Shown here: positions 15,021 to 23,829 of the stretch, piece by piece
How positions within the stretch are numbered: position 1 is the first letter of the stretch
Layout: each line of letters starts with the position of its first letter
Assembly (NCBI GenBank): GCA_046539045.1
Contig: JBKHHU010000030.1
Location: 1-23,910 of the forward strand
Source: JBKHHU01 sp046539045
GTDB lineage: Bacteria > Planctomycetota > Phycisphaerae > SM23-33
DNA length: 23,910 bases
Direction: 5' to 3'
Notes under the pieces: model-generated
The model's input: only the letters and a program-made list of their open reading frames with translations
The model's database searches: none
Told to the model about the DNA's origin: nothing
Program-made: the position numbers and the translations under genes

Positions 15021-16760
15021 ATGAGCGACAACGATCAGCCGGGCATCAGCAACCTTCCGCCGTACGGCAAGAGAACCTTCGTGCCCGAAGAGGCAGACCT
15101 GACCGACAGGGACACCATTCGCTCGCTGTACGAACGCCTCCAGCAGCGGAACGTCACCGACCCCGACCAGCTCGTGCAGTGGCTCCGCGATCGGAGCGAA
15201 CTGGAAGCCGCCATCGATGAAAAGGGTTCCATTCTCTACATCGGGATGACCTGCCAGACCGACGACCAGCAGCGCGCCGACGCCTACCGGAGCTTTGTGG
15301 AGAACATCCAGCCGCTGCTGAAGACCCTCTCCGACGGGCTCGACAGACGCTACCTGCAGCTGCGCGAGAACATCGAGCTGCCGCCGCTGCGGTACAACGT
15401 CCACGACCGCTCGCTCCGGACGGACACCGACCTGTTCCGCAAGGAGAACATCTCGCTGCAGACGACTGAATCCCTGCTCAGCCAGGAATACCAGAGCGTC
15501 TGCGGGGCGATGACGGTGGATTTTCAGGGCAAACAGCGGACGCTTCAGGAGATGGGCAAGTTCCTGCTGGACCCGTCCCGCGACCTCCGGCACGATGCGT
15601 GGGAGGCGACCGCCCAGCGACGCCTGCAGGACCGCGACCGGCTCGAGGACATCTTCGGCCAGATGCTGGAACTGCGGCAGGAGATCGCCGCGAACGCCGG
15701 TTTCGATGGCTATGAAGAGTACAAGTTCAAGGCGTATCATCGCTTCGATTACACGCCTGCCGACTGCCAGGCATATCACGATGCCGTCGAGAACTGCGTC
15801 AGGCCGCTGTGGGAGAAGATCCTCCGCCAACGGAAGGAGCGAATGAAACTCGACCGCCTCCGGCCTTGGGATACCGCCGTCGATCCGGACGGGCGCAACC
15901 CGTTGCGCCCGTTCGATCACGTGGACGAACTGGTGCATGGGGTCAGCCGCATCTTCCATCGCCTGGACGACGAACTGGCCGGGCAGTTCGACCAGATGCG
16001 CGATCTGGGCCTGCTGGATCTGGACAGTCGCAAAGGCAAGGCCCCCGGGGGGTATCAGTCGACGCTGAATGAAGCCCGAAAACCGTTCATTTTCATGAAT
16101 GCCGTGGGCGTGGACCGCAACGTCCGCACGCTGCTCCACGAAAGCGGCCACGCGTTCCACGCGTTGGCCTGCGCTCATGATCCGCTCCTGTCGTACCGTC
16201 ACGCGCCGATGGAATTCTGCGAAGTGGCGTCGATGAGTATGGAGCTGCTGGCCGACGGGTTGTTGGACGAGTTTTACCAGGGCGAGGACCTGGTCCGCTC
16301 GCGCCGGGAGCACCTGGAGGGGATCATCATGATCCTTCCGTGGGTGGCGACGATCGATGCCTTCCAGCACTGGATCTACGCCAATCCGGATCATTCGCCC
16401 GAACAGCGACGGCAGGCATGGGTCAACACGCTGGATCGTTTCAGCGGTGGGGTGGTGGACTGGTCCGGCCTGGAGGAGGCCAAGAGCTACCGCTGGCACG
16501 CTCAGCTGCACATCTTCGAGGTCCCGTTCTACTACATCGAGTACGGGATCGCCCAACTGGGGGCCCTGCAGATCTGGGCCCGCGCCCGACAGGACGCCGA
16601 CGCAGCCCTCCGTGATTACAAAGCCGCCCTGGCCCTCGGCGGCGCCCGCCCGCTCCCGGAACTCTTCGACGCTGCCGGGATCCGCTTCGATTTCTCCGAG
16701 CAGACTATCGGCCCGCTCATCGAAGCCGTCGAACAGGAACTGAACCGGCTGGAAGCATAG
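15021..16760 (+). CDS. M3 family oligoendopeptidase (zinc metallopeptidase)
   Basis: A 579-residue cytoplasmic peptidase of the thimet/PepF clan, which cleaves short peptides inside a deep helical channel. The zinc motif HESGH is at 373-377, with His373, catalytic Glu374 and His377; Glu401 in MEFCEVASM is the expected third ligand. Aromatic residues near the end (HIFEVPFYYIEYGIAQLG) form the substrate-side segment conserved in M3 enzymes, and the length fits the family. No signal peptide is present. AGGGAG lies six bases before the ATG. It sits 53 bases after the HARE-HTH-like gene with no terminator between them, so cotranscription is likely. The natural substrates are unknown. Confidence 0.92.
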   Translation: MSDNDQPGISNLPPYGKRTFVPEEADLTDRDTIRSLYERLQQRNVTDPDQLVQWLRDRSELEAAIDEKGSILYIGMTCQTDDQQRADAYRSFVENIQPLLKTLSDGLDRRYLQLRENIELPPLRYNVHDRSLRTDTDLFRKENISLQTTESLLSQEYQSVCGAMTVDFQGKQRTLQEMGKFLLDPSRDLRHDAWEATAQRRLQDRDRLEDIFGQMLELRQEIAANAGFDGYEEYKFKAYHRFDYTPADCQAYHDAVENCVRPLWEKILRQRKERMKLDRLRPWDTAVDPDGRNPLRPFDHVDELVHGVSRIFHRLDDELAGQFDQMRDLGLLDLDSRKGKAPGGYQSTLNEARKPFIFMNAVGVDRNVRTLLHESGHAFHALACAHDPLLSYRHAPMEFCEVASMSMELLADGLLDEFYQGEDLVRSRREHLEGIIMILPWVATIDAFQHWIYANPDHSPEQRRQAWVNTLDRFSGGVVDWSGLEEAKSYRWHAQLHIFEVPFYYIEYGIAQLGALQIWARARQDADAALRDYKAALALGGARPLPELFDAAGIRFDFSEQTIGPLIEAVEQELNRLEA

Positions 16761-17230
16761 AACCGCGCAAATTCTTTGCTCCCGTTTCCGTTCCAGACCT
16801 GCCGGTCCAGCCGCGCGCTCAGCGATGAGCCCGGAAGCTGTCTCGACCGCAGGTGTATGGCTGACGGAGAGATGGGAATTGCCTTGCCATATTACTCTTT
16901 GCGCTCACCGCCGGTTATGGGGAGATTGTACTCGCAGTTTTAGCCAATTTTCCTAGATTTTCCACTTTACCAGGTACTCTCTTCTCCCGATGGAACGGGT
17001 ACAGATAGTGCAGCCCGGAAGGAGCTGTTGCTCGACGATCGGTGTCGCGAGCCAGCTTCGGTGGGTAGACAGCTTCACGATGAGCAGCAATGGGCTCTGT
17101 GTTTCCCGGCCGGGAGAGCCCTGCCTCTGAGTCAGCCGTGTCCCCATCCGAAGCACCCGGGCCGGCGAACGAACCGCACCGGCACGGCATTTCAGTTGCG
17201 GTTTGCCAACATTCACAGGAAACGAGAGAG
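16761..17230 (+). other. Structured intergenic region before the chemotaxis receptor gene
   Basis: No supportable gene is present. Hairpin potential clusters near the receptor gene: around 17010-17070 (an AGCTG/CAGCT pair enclosing GCTCG/CGAGC) and a 7-bp stem GGGCTCT/AGAGCCC at 17092-17121 enclosing the palindrome CCCGGCCGGG. I do not recognise a known riboswitch, including the c-di-GMP type, nor a clear promoter. Confidence 0.35.
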
Positions 17231-19201
17231 ATGAAGAACTGGACAATTGGGAAGAAGCTGGTACTTGGATTTTCATCCGTATTGTTGATCACCATCGCAC
17301 TAGGGGCCGTGGCGTATTGGAACGGCAACCAGATAGCCGACCAGGCCGACCAACTTGCTACACAAACGGCGCCCATGTCGGAATATGCCTCCGATGGCGG
17401 CCGCATGACCTGGCGGGCGGTTTTCGAGGCCCGCGGGTTCATCAGCAGTCGGGATGAGAAACTCGCCGAGAAGGCGAACGAGAACTTCGACAAGGTGGTC
17501 GAGAATCTGCAGGCCCTGGAGACTCTCGGGAAGGAACAGGACCTCCCGGAACTGCAGGCCGAAGCAAAGGAGAACATCCAGGCCATTAAGGACTACCGCG
17601 TCTACATGGACGCGCTGTTCGACCTCTACCGCGAGAGTGACAGCTACACGCGGTCGCTTTCCGCGGCAGGCGGGAAGCTCTCGGAGAACATCAAGGCGCT
17701 TTCCGAGCCGCTCTCTCAGCAGCAGAAGCAGATGGCCCAGGGCGGTAAGGTGGATGCGAAGGAGATGGACGCCCTGGCCGCCAAAACCGACGCGGCTCAA
17801 CAGATGGCCAATAACCTCGCGGTGATCCGCGTGAATACCGCGTTCCTCGTCCTGCGCCTCAGCGAACAGCACGGTTTGACGGCCAAGCAGGAGCTGACCC
17901 AACTCGGGAAACACGCCCAGGAGATGGACGGGTATATCGACGAGCCCGCTTTGAAGGCACGGGTGCAGTCGATCCTGGCGACGATCGACGACTACAAAAA
18001 GCAGGTGGACGAGGTCCTCGATCTGAAAAAGAAGAAGGACATCAACGACGCCGAACGCGGTCCGGTGCTTAATAAAGTTCTGGCATCGCTGAATGGACTC
18101 GCCGAGGACGCCAATACCGAGGTCAAGACTGTCTCGGCAGAGACGCAGACCGTCGCCCAGACGGGCAACTGGATCACGCTGGTCATGATCGTCACTGCCC
18201 TGGTGGTCGGTGTCAGCCTCGCGGTGATCATCATCCGCTCGCTGACCAAAGCCCTGATCCGCATCGTCACCTCCCTGCGAGACGGGAGCAACCAGGTCGC
18301 TGCCGCCAGTTCGCAGGTGTCCAGTTCCAGTCAGTCCCTGGCTGAGGGCGCAAGCGAGCAGGCCGCCAGCATCGAGGAAACCACCTCCAGCATCGAAGAG
18401 ATGGCCTCGATGACCAAGCAGAACGCCGGAAACGCCGACGAGGCCAAGACGCTGGCCGAAACCGCCCGGACCAATGCAGGCAAGGGCAACGAGGCCATGG
18501 GACGGATGTCCTCGGCCATCGACGAGATCAAGCATTCCTCCGATGAGACCGCCAAGATCATCAAGACCATCGACGACATCGCCTTCCAGACCAACCTGCT
18601 GGCACTGAACGCTGCGGTCGAAGCAGCCCGGGCCGGTGAGGCGGGCAAGGGCTTCGCCGTGGTCGCCGAGGAAGTGCGGGCACTGGCGATGCGGTCTGCC
18701 GAAGCTGCCAAGGATACCTCCGAACTGATCCAGGGCTCGGTCGAGAAAGCCGGTCGCGGTGTGGAAATCGCCCGCGAAGTCGGGGCCATCCTGACCGAGA
18801 TCGACGCGGGCAACCAGAAGGTCAACGACCTGGTCCGGGAAATCGCCGCTGCCAGTGGCGAGCAGTCCCAGGGCATCGACCAGATCAACATCGCCGTCGG
18901 GCAGATGGATCAGGTCACCCAGTCCAACGCAGCCAACGCGGAGGAATCCGCCTCGGCCAGCGAGGAACTCAACGCCCAGGCAGAGGAACTCAACCGGATG
19001 GTCGAACAGCTGCAGGCGATGGTCGGCGGAAACGCCTCTGCCGAGGTGAGAATGGATCGCGTTTCGCACCGCTCCGCCGCACCGCGGCACGCGAGCCCCA
19101 AACCGCATGCGGCCCGCAAGACGCAGATGAAGTCGGCAGAGAAGGCCGAAGCCGAAGAGGCCATCCCCTTCGATGACGATGAAGGACTGTCGAACTTCTG
19201 A
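17231..19201 (+). CDS. Methyl-accepting chemotaxis protein
   Basis: A 656-residue transmembrane receptor that would signal to a CheA/CheW complex. It has a first membrane helix at about 9-30, a helical periplasmic sensor of about 280 residues resembling a four-helix bundle, and a second helix at about 314-336 (WITLVMIVTALVVGVSLAVI). A HAMP-like linker follows, then the cytoplasmic methylation and signalling hairpin. The conserved tip runs from AFQTNLLALNAAVEAARAGE (451 onward) through EVRALAMRSAEAAKDT (481 onward). There is no NWETF-type CheR tether at the C-terminus, which is instead basic then acidic (FDDDEGLSNF). The start at 17231 has GAGAGAG and gives a proper membrane anchor; the 47 extra codons upstream look non-coding. 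Ligand unknown; no che genes are adjacent. Confidence 0.95.
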   Translation: MKNWTIGKKLVLGFSSVLLITIALGAVAYWNGNQIADQADQLATQTAPMSEYASDGGRMTWRAVFEARGFISSRDEKLAEKANENFDKVVENLQALETLGKEQDLPELQAEAKENIQAIKDYRVYMDALFDLYRESDSYTRSLSAAGGKLSENIKALSEPLSQQQKQMAQGGKVDAKEMDALAAKTDAAQQMANNLAVIRVNTAFLVLRLSEQHGLTAKQELTQLGKHAQEMDGYIDEPALKARVQSILATIDDYKKQVDEVLDLKKKKDINDAERGPVLNKVLASLNGLAEDANTEVKTVSAETQTVAQTGNWITLVMIVTALVVGVSLAVIIIRSLTKALIRIVTSLRDGSNQVAAASSQVSSSSQSLAEGASEQAASIEETTSSIEEMASMTKQNAGNADEAKTLAETARTNAGKGNEAMGRMSSAIDEIKHSSDETAKIIKTIDDIAFQTNLLALNAAVEAARAGEAGKGFAVVAEEVRALAMRSAEAAKDTSELIQGSVEKAGRGVEIAREVGAILTEIDAGNQKVNDLVREIAAASGEQSQGIDQINIAVGQMDQVTQSNAANAEESASASEELNAQAEELNRMVEQLQAMVGGNASAEVRMDRVSHRSAAPRHASPKPHAARKTQMKSAEKAEAEEAIPFDDDEGLSNF

Positions 19202-19263
19202 TCTTCCCGACGATGGTCAAGAGCCTTCGCCCGACGACGACTTGAGCCCGGGCGATCGCGAGT

Positions 19264-19299
19264 ATCCGGGTGGTGTGTCTCCTGACGCACCACCCGGAT
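19264..19299. terminator. Bidirectional hairpin between convergent genes, same family as the nrdD-nrdG repeats
   Basis: A 16-bp stem with one G-U pair closes a TCCT loop. The ten bases GTCTCCTGAC around the loop are identical to the first nrdD-nrdG hairpin (7536-7545). It lies between the stops of the receptor gene (19201) and the convergent secreted-protein gene (19307). It lacks a T-run. Confidence 0.6.
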
Positions 19300-19306
19300 G
19301 CACATG

Positions 19307-21325
19307 TTACTCCGGCACGGCCAGGTAGAGCGGGCTGGGGTCGAACTCCTCGGTGTGGTTGATGATCTGTTCCATCTGCAGGCCGGGCACGGAAGCGAAA
19401 TCGATCAGCGTCAGCCGGGCCGTCTCGCCGAGTTTCTGCGGCACGTCCACCTGCCGGCGGTCCAGCAGGCCCCAGTGGGCAACGTAGATGCTCTCGCCCT
19501 TGACCTTCCCGTCGACGACCTTCTGCACCTTGTACCGGTTGACGATCAGGCACCGCGGGTAGTTGCTCGCCTCCTCCGGACGCGGAACTTTCGTCACCTC
19601 CGCCAGCGTCGCCTGAACGACGGTCCGAGGCAGCGGCTTGCGTTTCTTGATGGTCCCGCGGTAGAGGCTGTATTTCTCCCGGGCCTCGTCCAGTGGGATG
19701 AACCGGCTGTACACTGCCACGCCCTCGACGCTACCCGACCAGTCGCTCTTGCCGTCGGTGTCGCTGCCGATGACCAGGCGTCCGGCTTTCCACCCGTCGA
19801 ACTGCCCGAGCGGGCGCTTGCTCTGGTGCACCTGCTTGCCGTTGACGAAGACCGCCAGCCCGGCCTTCTGCCCGGCAGAGACCATCAGGTGCACCGCCTT
19901 GTTGTCGGGCAGCTCGCCCGGATCGACGGCCAGGCGACGAACCGAACTGCCCGCCCGCACCTGCACGATGAGCTTGTCCCGATATTGACGCACGGTGAAA
20001 TTCGCCGAGCCCGTTTCCGGCCCGAACTCCATCAACACCCCGGACTGCTTCCAGCTGGTCGGGGTGATGGTGGCTTCGAAGGTGATCGCCCCTTCGCCGA
20101 CGACCTCCTTCAGAAGCGTTTCGCTGACGCCCTCGGCCAGCAGGTATCCGCCGGTGAGATTCATCCCGCCGAACTCATCCGGGCGAGACGAACCCTTCGC
20201 TGCCGTGGTGCACAGAGAGGCTCCGCGGTCACCGGGGTTCATCCGGTTGTCGGAAGAAGTGTTCTGCCACAGGTAGCGGATCTCGGTCTGCGTGCCCGGC
20301 CATTCGTACGGCGATCGCGTCTCGCTCGGCGGGCGCAGCGCCAGAGGCTTGTCGGCGGGTTTTACCGGCCGGTTCGCCGCCCGCTCGACCCACATGTCCG
20401 CAGAGGCGTTGGAACCGTCGGTTTCCACCGTCAGCCACTTCTCCACGCGGGTGAAATCATCGCTGAACCGCCCGATGTAGACCGCAGCCCGGGCCGCAGG
20501 GCGGTCGGTGGCGATGAAGTACCGCGTGTCGTTGCTCCAGCGCGGGCACTCGCAGCCCTCACCTTCGGGATTGGGTTTGACCCGCACGTGCCAGCCTTTT
20601 CTCCGCTCCGGCGAATACATCGCCAGGTACATGTGCTTCCCGCCGACGCAGTGGAAGAATCGGTACGAATTGTCGCGGGCGATCTGAGGCCAGCAGCCGG
20701 TCCCGTATTTGACGAATTGAGAATCGCCCGCTCCGTTCAGCAGCGTCAGCCCGTTGTGAGGCCAGGGGAACGTCGCCCCGGCTACCTTCCCGTCGGCGCT
20801 GGTCTGGAAGTTGGTGCTCTTGCCCTTCCGCGGTTTCCAGTCGAATTTCCAGACGCGGCTGCTCTGGTCGGGCCGGTCGAGTCGGGCGGTGCGGATTTCG
20901 TTGTCCCTGGTCTGGAAGTAGATCCACTCCCTGCCTTGCTCGTCGCGGCGGACGTAAGTCACCCGTCCGTCGGTGAGTTTCTCCAGTCCGGTCCCGTCCC
21001 AATCGATGACGTAGCTGGCCCATTTGTCGTAATCGATGAAGACCACACGCTTTCCGGACGGCGTGATCATCGGTCTGGAGGGGTTGACCTTCAGCTTCAG
21101 CTCCCGCAGGCCCTGATTGTCGTCGGTGTCCCAAAGCACCAGTGAATGTCTGCCGTCGCGATTGCGGATCCAGGTCATCCGCACGCGGGAGTCGACGAAT
21201 TCCCGTACCGGATGGACCTTGGTAGCGTCGCTGGTCTCCGACTGCGCTTCTCCGCGGGCAGTACAGGAACTGCAGAACAACCCAGCCAGCACCAGCACTG
21301 CTGAAAGCATTTGGATGGTCTTCAT
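19307..21325 (-). CDS. Secreted protein with propeller-like repeats and LamG-like domain
   Basis: The 672-residue protein starts with a secretion signal (hydrophobic core MLSAVLVLAGLF, then CSSC). The lipobox is poor, so lipid attachment at Cys21 is uncertain and ordinary signal cleavage is possible. Residues about 45-320 contain repeated strands of the TolB/WD type (ITPSGKRVVFIDYD, TSADGKVAGATFPWP, CPRWSNDTRYFIATD). Residues about 385-550 resemble a LamG or concanavalin-like domain (EGAITFEATITP, AVFVNGKQVHQS, WSGSVEGVAVYSR). The C-terminal 110 residues are unassigned. Such proteins are common in planctomycetes and may bind polysaccharides. The start lacks a clear Shine-Dalgarno. It converges on the receptor gene and diverges from the UvrB/UvrC-motif gene. 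Confidence 0.8.
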   Translation of the reverse strand: MKTIQMLSAVLVLAGLFCSSCTARGEAQSETSDATKVHPVREFVDSRVRMTWIRNRDGRHSLVLWDTDDNQGLRELKLKVNPSRPMITPSGKRVVFIDYDKWASYVIDWDGTGLEKLTDGRVTYVRRDEQGREWIYFQTRDNEIRTARLDRPDQSSRVWKFDWKPRKGKSTNFQTSADGKVAGATFPWPHNGLTLLNGAGDSQFVKYGTGCWPQIARDNSYRFFHCVGGKHMYLAMYSPERRKGWHVRVKPNPEGEGCECPRWSNDTRYFIATDRPAARAAVYIGRFSDDFTRVEKWLTVETDGSNASADMWVERAANRPVKPADKPLALRPPSETRSPYEWPGTQTEIRYLWQNTSSDNRMNPGDRGASLCTTAAKGSSRPDEFGGMNLTGGYLLAEGVSETLLKEVVGEGAITFEATITPTSWKQSGVLMEFGPETGSANFTVRQYRDKLIVQVRAGSSVRRLAVDPGELPDNKAVHLMVSAGQKAGLAVFVNGKQVHQSKRPLGQFDGWKAGRLVIGSDTDGKSDWSGSVEGVAVYSRFIPLDEAREKYSLYRGTIKKRKPLPRTVVQATLAEVTKVPRPEEASNYPRCLIVNRYKVQKVVDGKVKGESIYVAHWGLLDRRQVDVPQKLGETARLTLIDFASVPGLQMEQIINHTEEFDPSPLYLAVPE

Positions 21326-21484
21326 GACAATAGTTTAACGTCTTTGCTCTGGTTACGGTTCCGAAAACCCGGCATGGCGGCCCGAAGAGGTCGGCCTGCG
21401 GGAGTCCTGCTTCTACCGTATGATCAGTAGGTATACTCCCTACCTCCGGCTGGGAATAATCAGCAGGAGAATCGGCCCTGACCT

Positions 21485-21513
21485 TTGGAATGACCTGCTG
21501 TCTGTGCTAGACT
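21485..21513 (+). promoter_or_regulatory. Promoter giving a leaderless mRNA
   Basis: TTGGAA (21485-21490), a 17-base spacer and TAGACT (21508-21513) place the transcription start at about 21520, one or two bases from the ATG at 21522. Confidence 0.65.
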
Positions 21514-21521
21514 TCGTTGTT

Positions 21522-22292
21522 ATGAGCTTGGACATCAGTGACATTCTGAACGACTGGCCGTATGACCCGGGACACGTGACGGTGCGCAAAATCATCGGAT
21601 CCGACGGCAGGGAAAAGATACAGATGCGCCTGGACGTCGGGCTGCTGCAGATGGAGACGACAGGTCGCCCGGACGGAAAGCGCCCCCACGACCACGAGAG
21701 CGAACTGGCCTACCAGGAGAAAATGCTCCAGGAATACCGCGTGGCACAGGGCGGTAGCGACGAAGGCTTCGAACTGGACCCGATGACCTGCGAAGAACTC
21801 CGCGCCGAGGGGCTGATGTACTACCATCGCTACCTGGCGGAGTTCGTTCTGGAGGATTTCCACGGGGTCGAACGCGACACCCGCCGGAATCTGCGCCTTC
21901 TGGATTTCTACCACGACTACGCCTGCGAGGAAGTCGATCCGCAGGCAATGGAGCAGTACCGGCCGTACATCGTGATGATGAACACGCGGGCCCAGGCCCG
22001 TCTGGACATTGATGCAGGCCAACCGCGAGAGGCATTGGCGGCCCTTCACGAAGGCATCGCCCAGATCGTCGATTCATTCCGGAGCCTCGGTCATGAAGAA
22101 CTGGTCGATGTCTCCGGAGAAATCGCCGTGTTGCGGGCGATGGCGCGTGACGTGGAACGCAATCTTCCGATAGACCCCGCAGAACGCCTGCGACGCGATC
22201 TGCAGAAGGCGGTGGACGAAGAACGCTACGAAGACGCCGCGGATCTGCGCGACCGTCTCCGCGACATGAGCCCACAGCGGCGCCACCGCTGA
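21522..22292 (+). CDS. UvrB/UvrC-motif protein of unknown function
   Basis: A 256-residue soluble protein. The N-terminal part (about 8-55, DWPYDPGHVTVRKIIGSDGR then QMRLDVGLLQMETTGRPDG) is a pattern I associate with conserved planctomycete proteins. A helical, TPR-like middle follows (HRYLAEFVLEDFHGVERDTRRN to LAALHEGIAQIVDSF). The end (about 219-256, RRDLQKAVDEERYEDAADLRDRL) is a UVR motif, the helical hairpin by which UvrB and UvrC interact and which also occurs in clamp-loading and protease adaptors such as McsA. No catalytic residues are evident. The start at 21522 is preferred over the ATG at 21420 because a promoter lies between them and would yield a leaderless message. Function unknown; an adaptor role is only an inference. 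Confidence 0.8.
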   Translation: MSLDISDILNDWPYDPGHVTVRKIIGSDGREKIQMRLDVGLLQMETTGRPDGKRPHDHESELAYQEKMLQEYRVAQGGSDEGFELDPMTCEELRAEGLMYYHRYLAEFVLEDFHGVERDTRRNLRLLDFYHDYACEEVDPQAMEQYRPYIVMMNTRAQARLDIDAGQPREALAALHEGIAQIVDSFRSLGHEELVDVSGEIAVLRAMARDVERNLPIDPAERLRRDLQKAVDEERYEDAADLRDRLRDMSPQRRHR

Positions 22293-22302
22293 CAGCATCG
22301 GC

Positions 22303-22331
22303 TTGTCCGGCGATGCATCAATTGATAAAAT
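22303..22331 (+). promoter_or_regulatory. Promoter for the TPP riboswitch and thiC
   Basis: TTGTCC (22303-22308), a 17-base spacer and TAAAAT (22326-22331) give a predicted start near 22338, exactly at the riboswitch edge. Confidence 0.7.
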
Positions 22332-22338
22332 GACGAAC

Positions 22339-22430
22339 GTTCACTAGGGGCGTCCCGAAATGCGGGACTGAGAGCGACCCTTTGAACCTGATCAACGAGC
22401 CCACAGGGCAAGTTGCGTAGGGAAGTGGAC
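22339..22430 (+). promoter_or_regulatory. TPP riboswitch (THI element)
   Basis: The aptamer signature is complete: CTAGGGGCGTCC, GGGACTGAGAG, ACCCTTTGAACCTGATC, and 3' GCGTAGGGAAGTGG. The P1 helix pairs GTTCACT (22339-22345) with AGTGGAC (22424-22430). It precedes a terminator and thiC, so thiamine pyrophosphate should stop transcription. Confidence 0.96.
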
Positions 22431-22459
22431 CGCGAAGAGTAAACGTGAGTTTCTTCCCG

Positions 22460-22489
22460 GCCGCTTCCGATTCATGGCGGCCTGTTTTA
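22460..22489 (+). terminator. Intrinsic terminator, expression platform of the TPP riboswitch
   Basis: A stem GGCCGC/GCGGCC with a 12-base loop is followed by TGTTTT. An in-frame ATG at 22474 lies inside this hairpin, which supports translation starting at 22522 instead. Confidence 0.75.
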
Positions 22490-22521
22490 TGCGCCGTCGA
22501 ACCAGAAAGGTATGTGGAACC

Positions 22522-23829
22522 ATGACGCAGTTGCTGCAAGCCCGCGCCGGGACGATTACCCCTGAGATGAAGCGCGTCGCCGAGCGCGAGAACATCCCCG
22601 CTGAAACCATTCGGGACGAAATCGCCGCAGGGCGGCTGGTCATCCCCGCCAACCGACTTCACCTCGCCGGCGCAGGCCAGAGCGAGACCCGCCTGGACCC
22701 GTGCGGTATCGGAAGGGCGGTCAGCACGAAGATCAACGCCAACATCGGTGCCTCTCCGGTCAGCTCCTGCAAGACCGAGGAACTGGTCAAGCTACAGTGG
22801 GCGGTCAGGTACGGTGCCGACGCGGTCATGGACCTGTCCACCGGTGGGGATCTGGACGAGACCCGCGAATATCTGATCGCCAATTCCACCGTCCCGATCG
22901 GTACCGTTCCGCTGTACTCGATGATCGTCGGCACGCCGATCGAGGAACTGACCTGCGAGCAGATTCTCGCTGCCGTCGAGAAGCAGGCCGCCCAGGGCGT
23001 GGACTTCTTCACCATCCATGCGGGCATCCTCCGCAGGCACCTTGCCCCGGCCAACCGGCGGAAGTTGGGCATCGTCTCCCGCGGCGGGAGCCTGCTGGCC
23101 AAGTGGATGATCGCCAACAACCGCGAGAACCCGCTGTATGACATGTTCGATGAGATATCCGCGATCATGAAGCAGTACGACGTCAGCTATTCGCTGGGTG
23201 ACGGCCTGCGGCCGGGCTGCCTGGCCGATGCGTCCGACGAGGCGCAGTTCGGCGAACTGGAAGTGCTGGGCGAACTGGTGCACCGGGCTCGCGAAATCGG
23301 CGTGCAGACGATGGTCGAAGGTCCCGGACACGTCCCGTTCAACGAGATCGAGATGAACATGAAGCGTCAGCAGGAGCTCTGCGACGACGCTCCGTTCTAT
23401 GTCCTCGGGCCGATCGTGACGGACATGTTCCCCGGGTACGACCACATCACCTCCTGCATCGGCGCCACCGCGGCAGCCTACCACGGGGCGAGCTTCCTGT
23501 GCTACGTCACCCCGGCAGAGCACCTGACGCTGCCCACGCCCGAGGACGTGAAGGAAGGCTGCATCGCTTACAAGATCGCCGCACATTCCGCCGATGTCGC
23601 TCGAGGCCTGCCCGGTGCGCGAGATCGTGACGACGCCATGGCCGACGCCCGGGCCGCGTTCGACTGGGAACGGCAGTTCTCGGTAGCGTTCGATCCGGAA
23701 AAGGCCCGCGAACTCCGGAACCGCGACATCGACACCGAGGAGCACAAGGACTTCTGCGCCATGTGCGGCCGGGACTGGTGCGCGGTGCGGATCAGCAAGG
23801 AGATTCGCGAGTCCAACGTGGAGGCGTAG
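22522..23829 (+). CDS. thiC: Phosphomethylpyrimidine synthase
   Basis: ThiC rearranges aminoimidazole ribotide into HMP phosphate, the pyrimidine half of thiamine, using S-adenosylmethionine and a [4Fe-4S] cluster. The 435 residues start MTQLLQARAGTITPEMKRVA, as in the shorter bacterial ThiC proteins. The C-terminal cluster motif is CAMCGRDWC with Cys412, Cys415 and Cys420 (CxxCx4C). Core sequences NANIGASPV, DLSTGGD, GTVPLYSM, DFFTIHAG, SRGGSLLAKWM, EGPGHVPFNEIEMN and TPAEHLTLP are all intact. The start at 22522 follows GTGGAACC and lies after the riboswitch terminator. No other thi gene is seen before the window ends, 81 bases downstream. Expression should fall when TPP is abundant. Confidence 0.98.
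   Translation: MTQLLQARAGTITPEMKRVAERENIPAETIRDEIAAGRLVIPANRLHLAGAGQSETRLDPCGIGRAVSTKINANIGASPVSSCKTEELVKLQWAVRYGADAVMDLSTGGDLDETREYLIANSTVPIGTVPLYSMIVGTPIEELTCEQILAAVEKQAAQGVDFFTIHAGILRRHLAPANRRKLGIVSRGGSLLAKWMIANNRENPLYDMFDEISAIMKQYDVSYSLGDGLRPGCLADASDEAQFGELEVLGELVHRAREIGVQTMVEGPGHVPFNEIEMNMKRQQELCDDAPFYVLGPIVTDMFPGYDHITSCIGATAAAYHGASFLCYVTPAEHLTLPTPEDVKEGCIAYKIAAHSADVARGLPGARDRDDAMADARAAFDWERQFSVAFDPEKARELRNRDIDTEEHKDFCAMCGRDWCAVRISKEIRESNVEA

Noticed and set aside
17000..17121. c-di-GMP (GEMM) riboswitch before the chemotaxis receptor gene
   Set aside because: The conserved GCAAA and GGGACGCAAAGCC elements are absent.
17192..17216. Sigma54 promoter resembling GGCACG then TTGC
   Set aside because: The spacing between the two elements is about five bases too long for the fixed -24/-12 arrangement.
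21255..21325. Lipoprotein signal on the LamG-like protein
   Set aside because: The residues before Cys18 and Cys21 (GLF and CSS) do not fit a normal lipobox, so only secretion is claimed.
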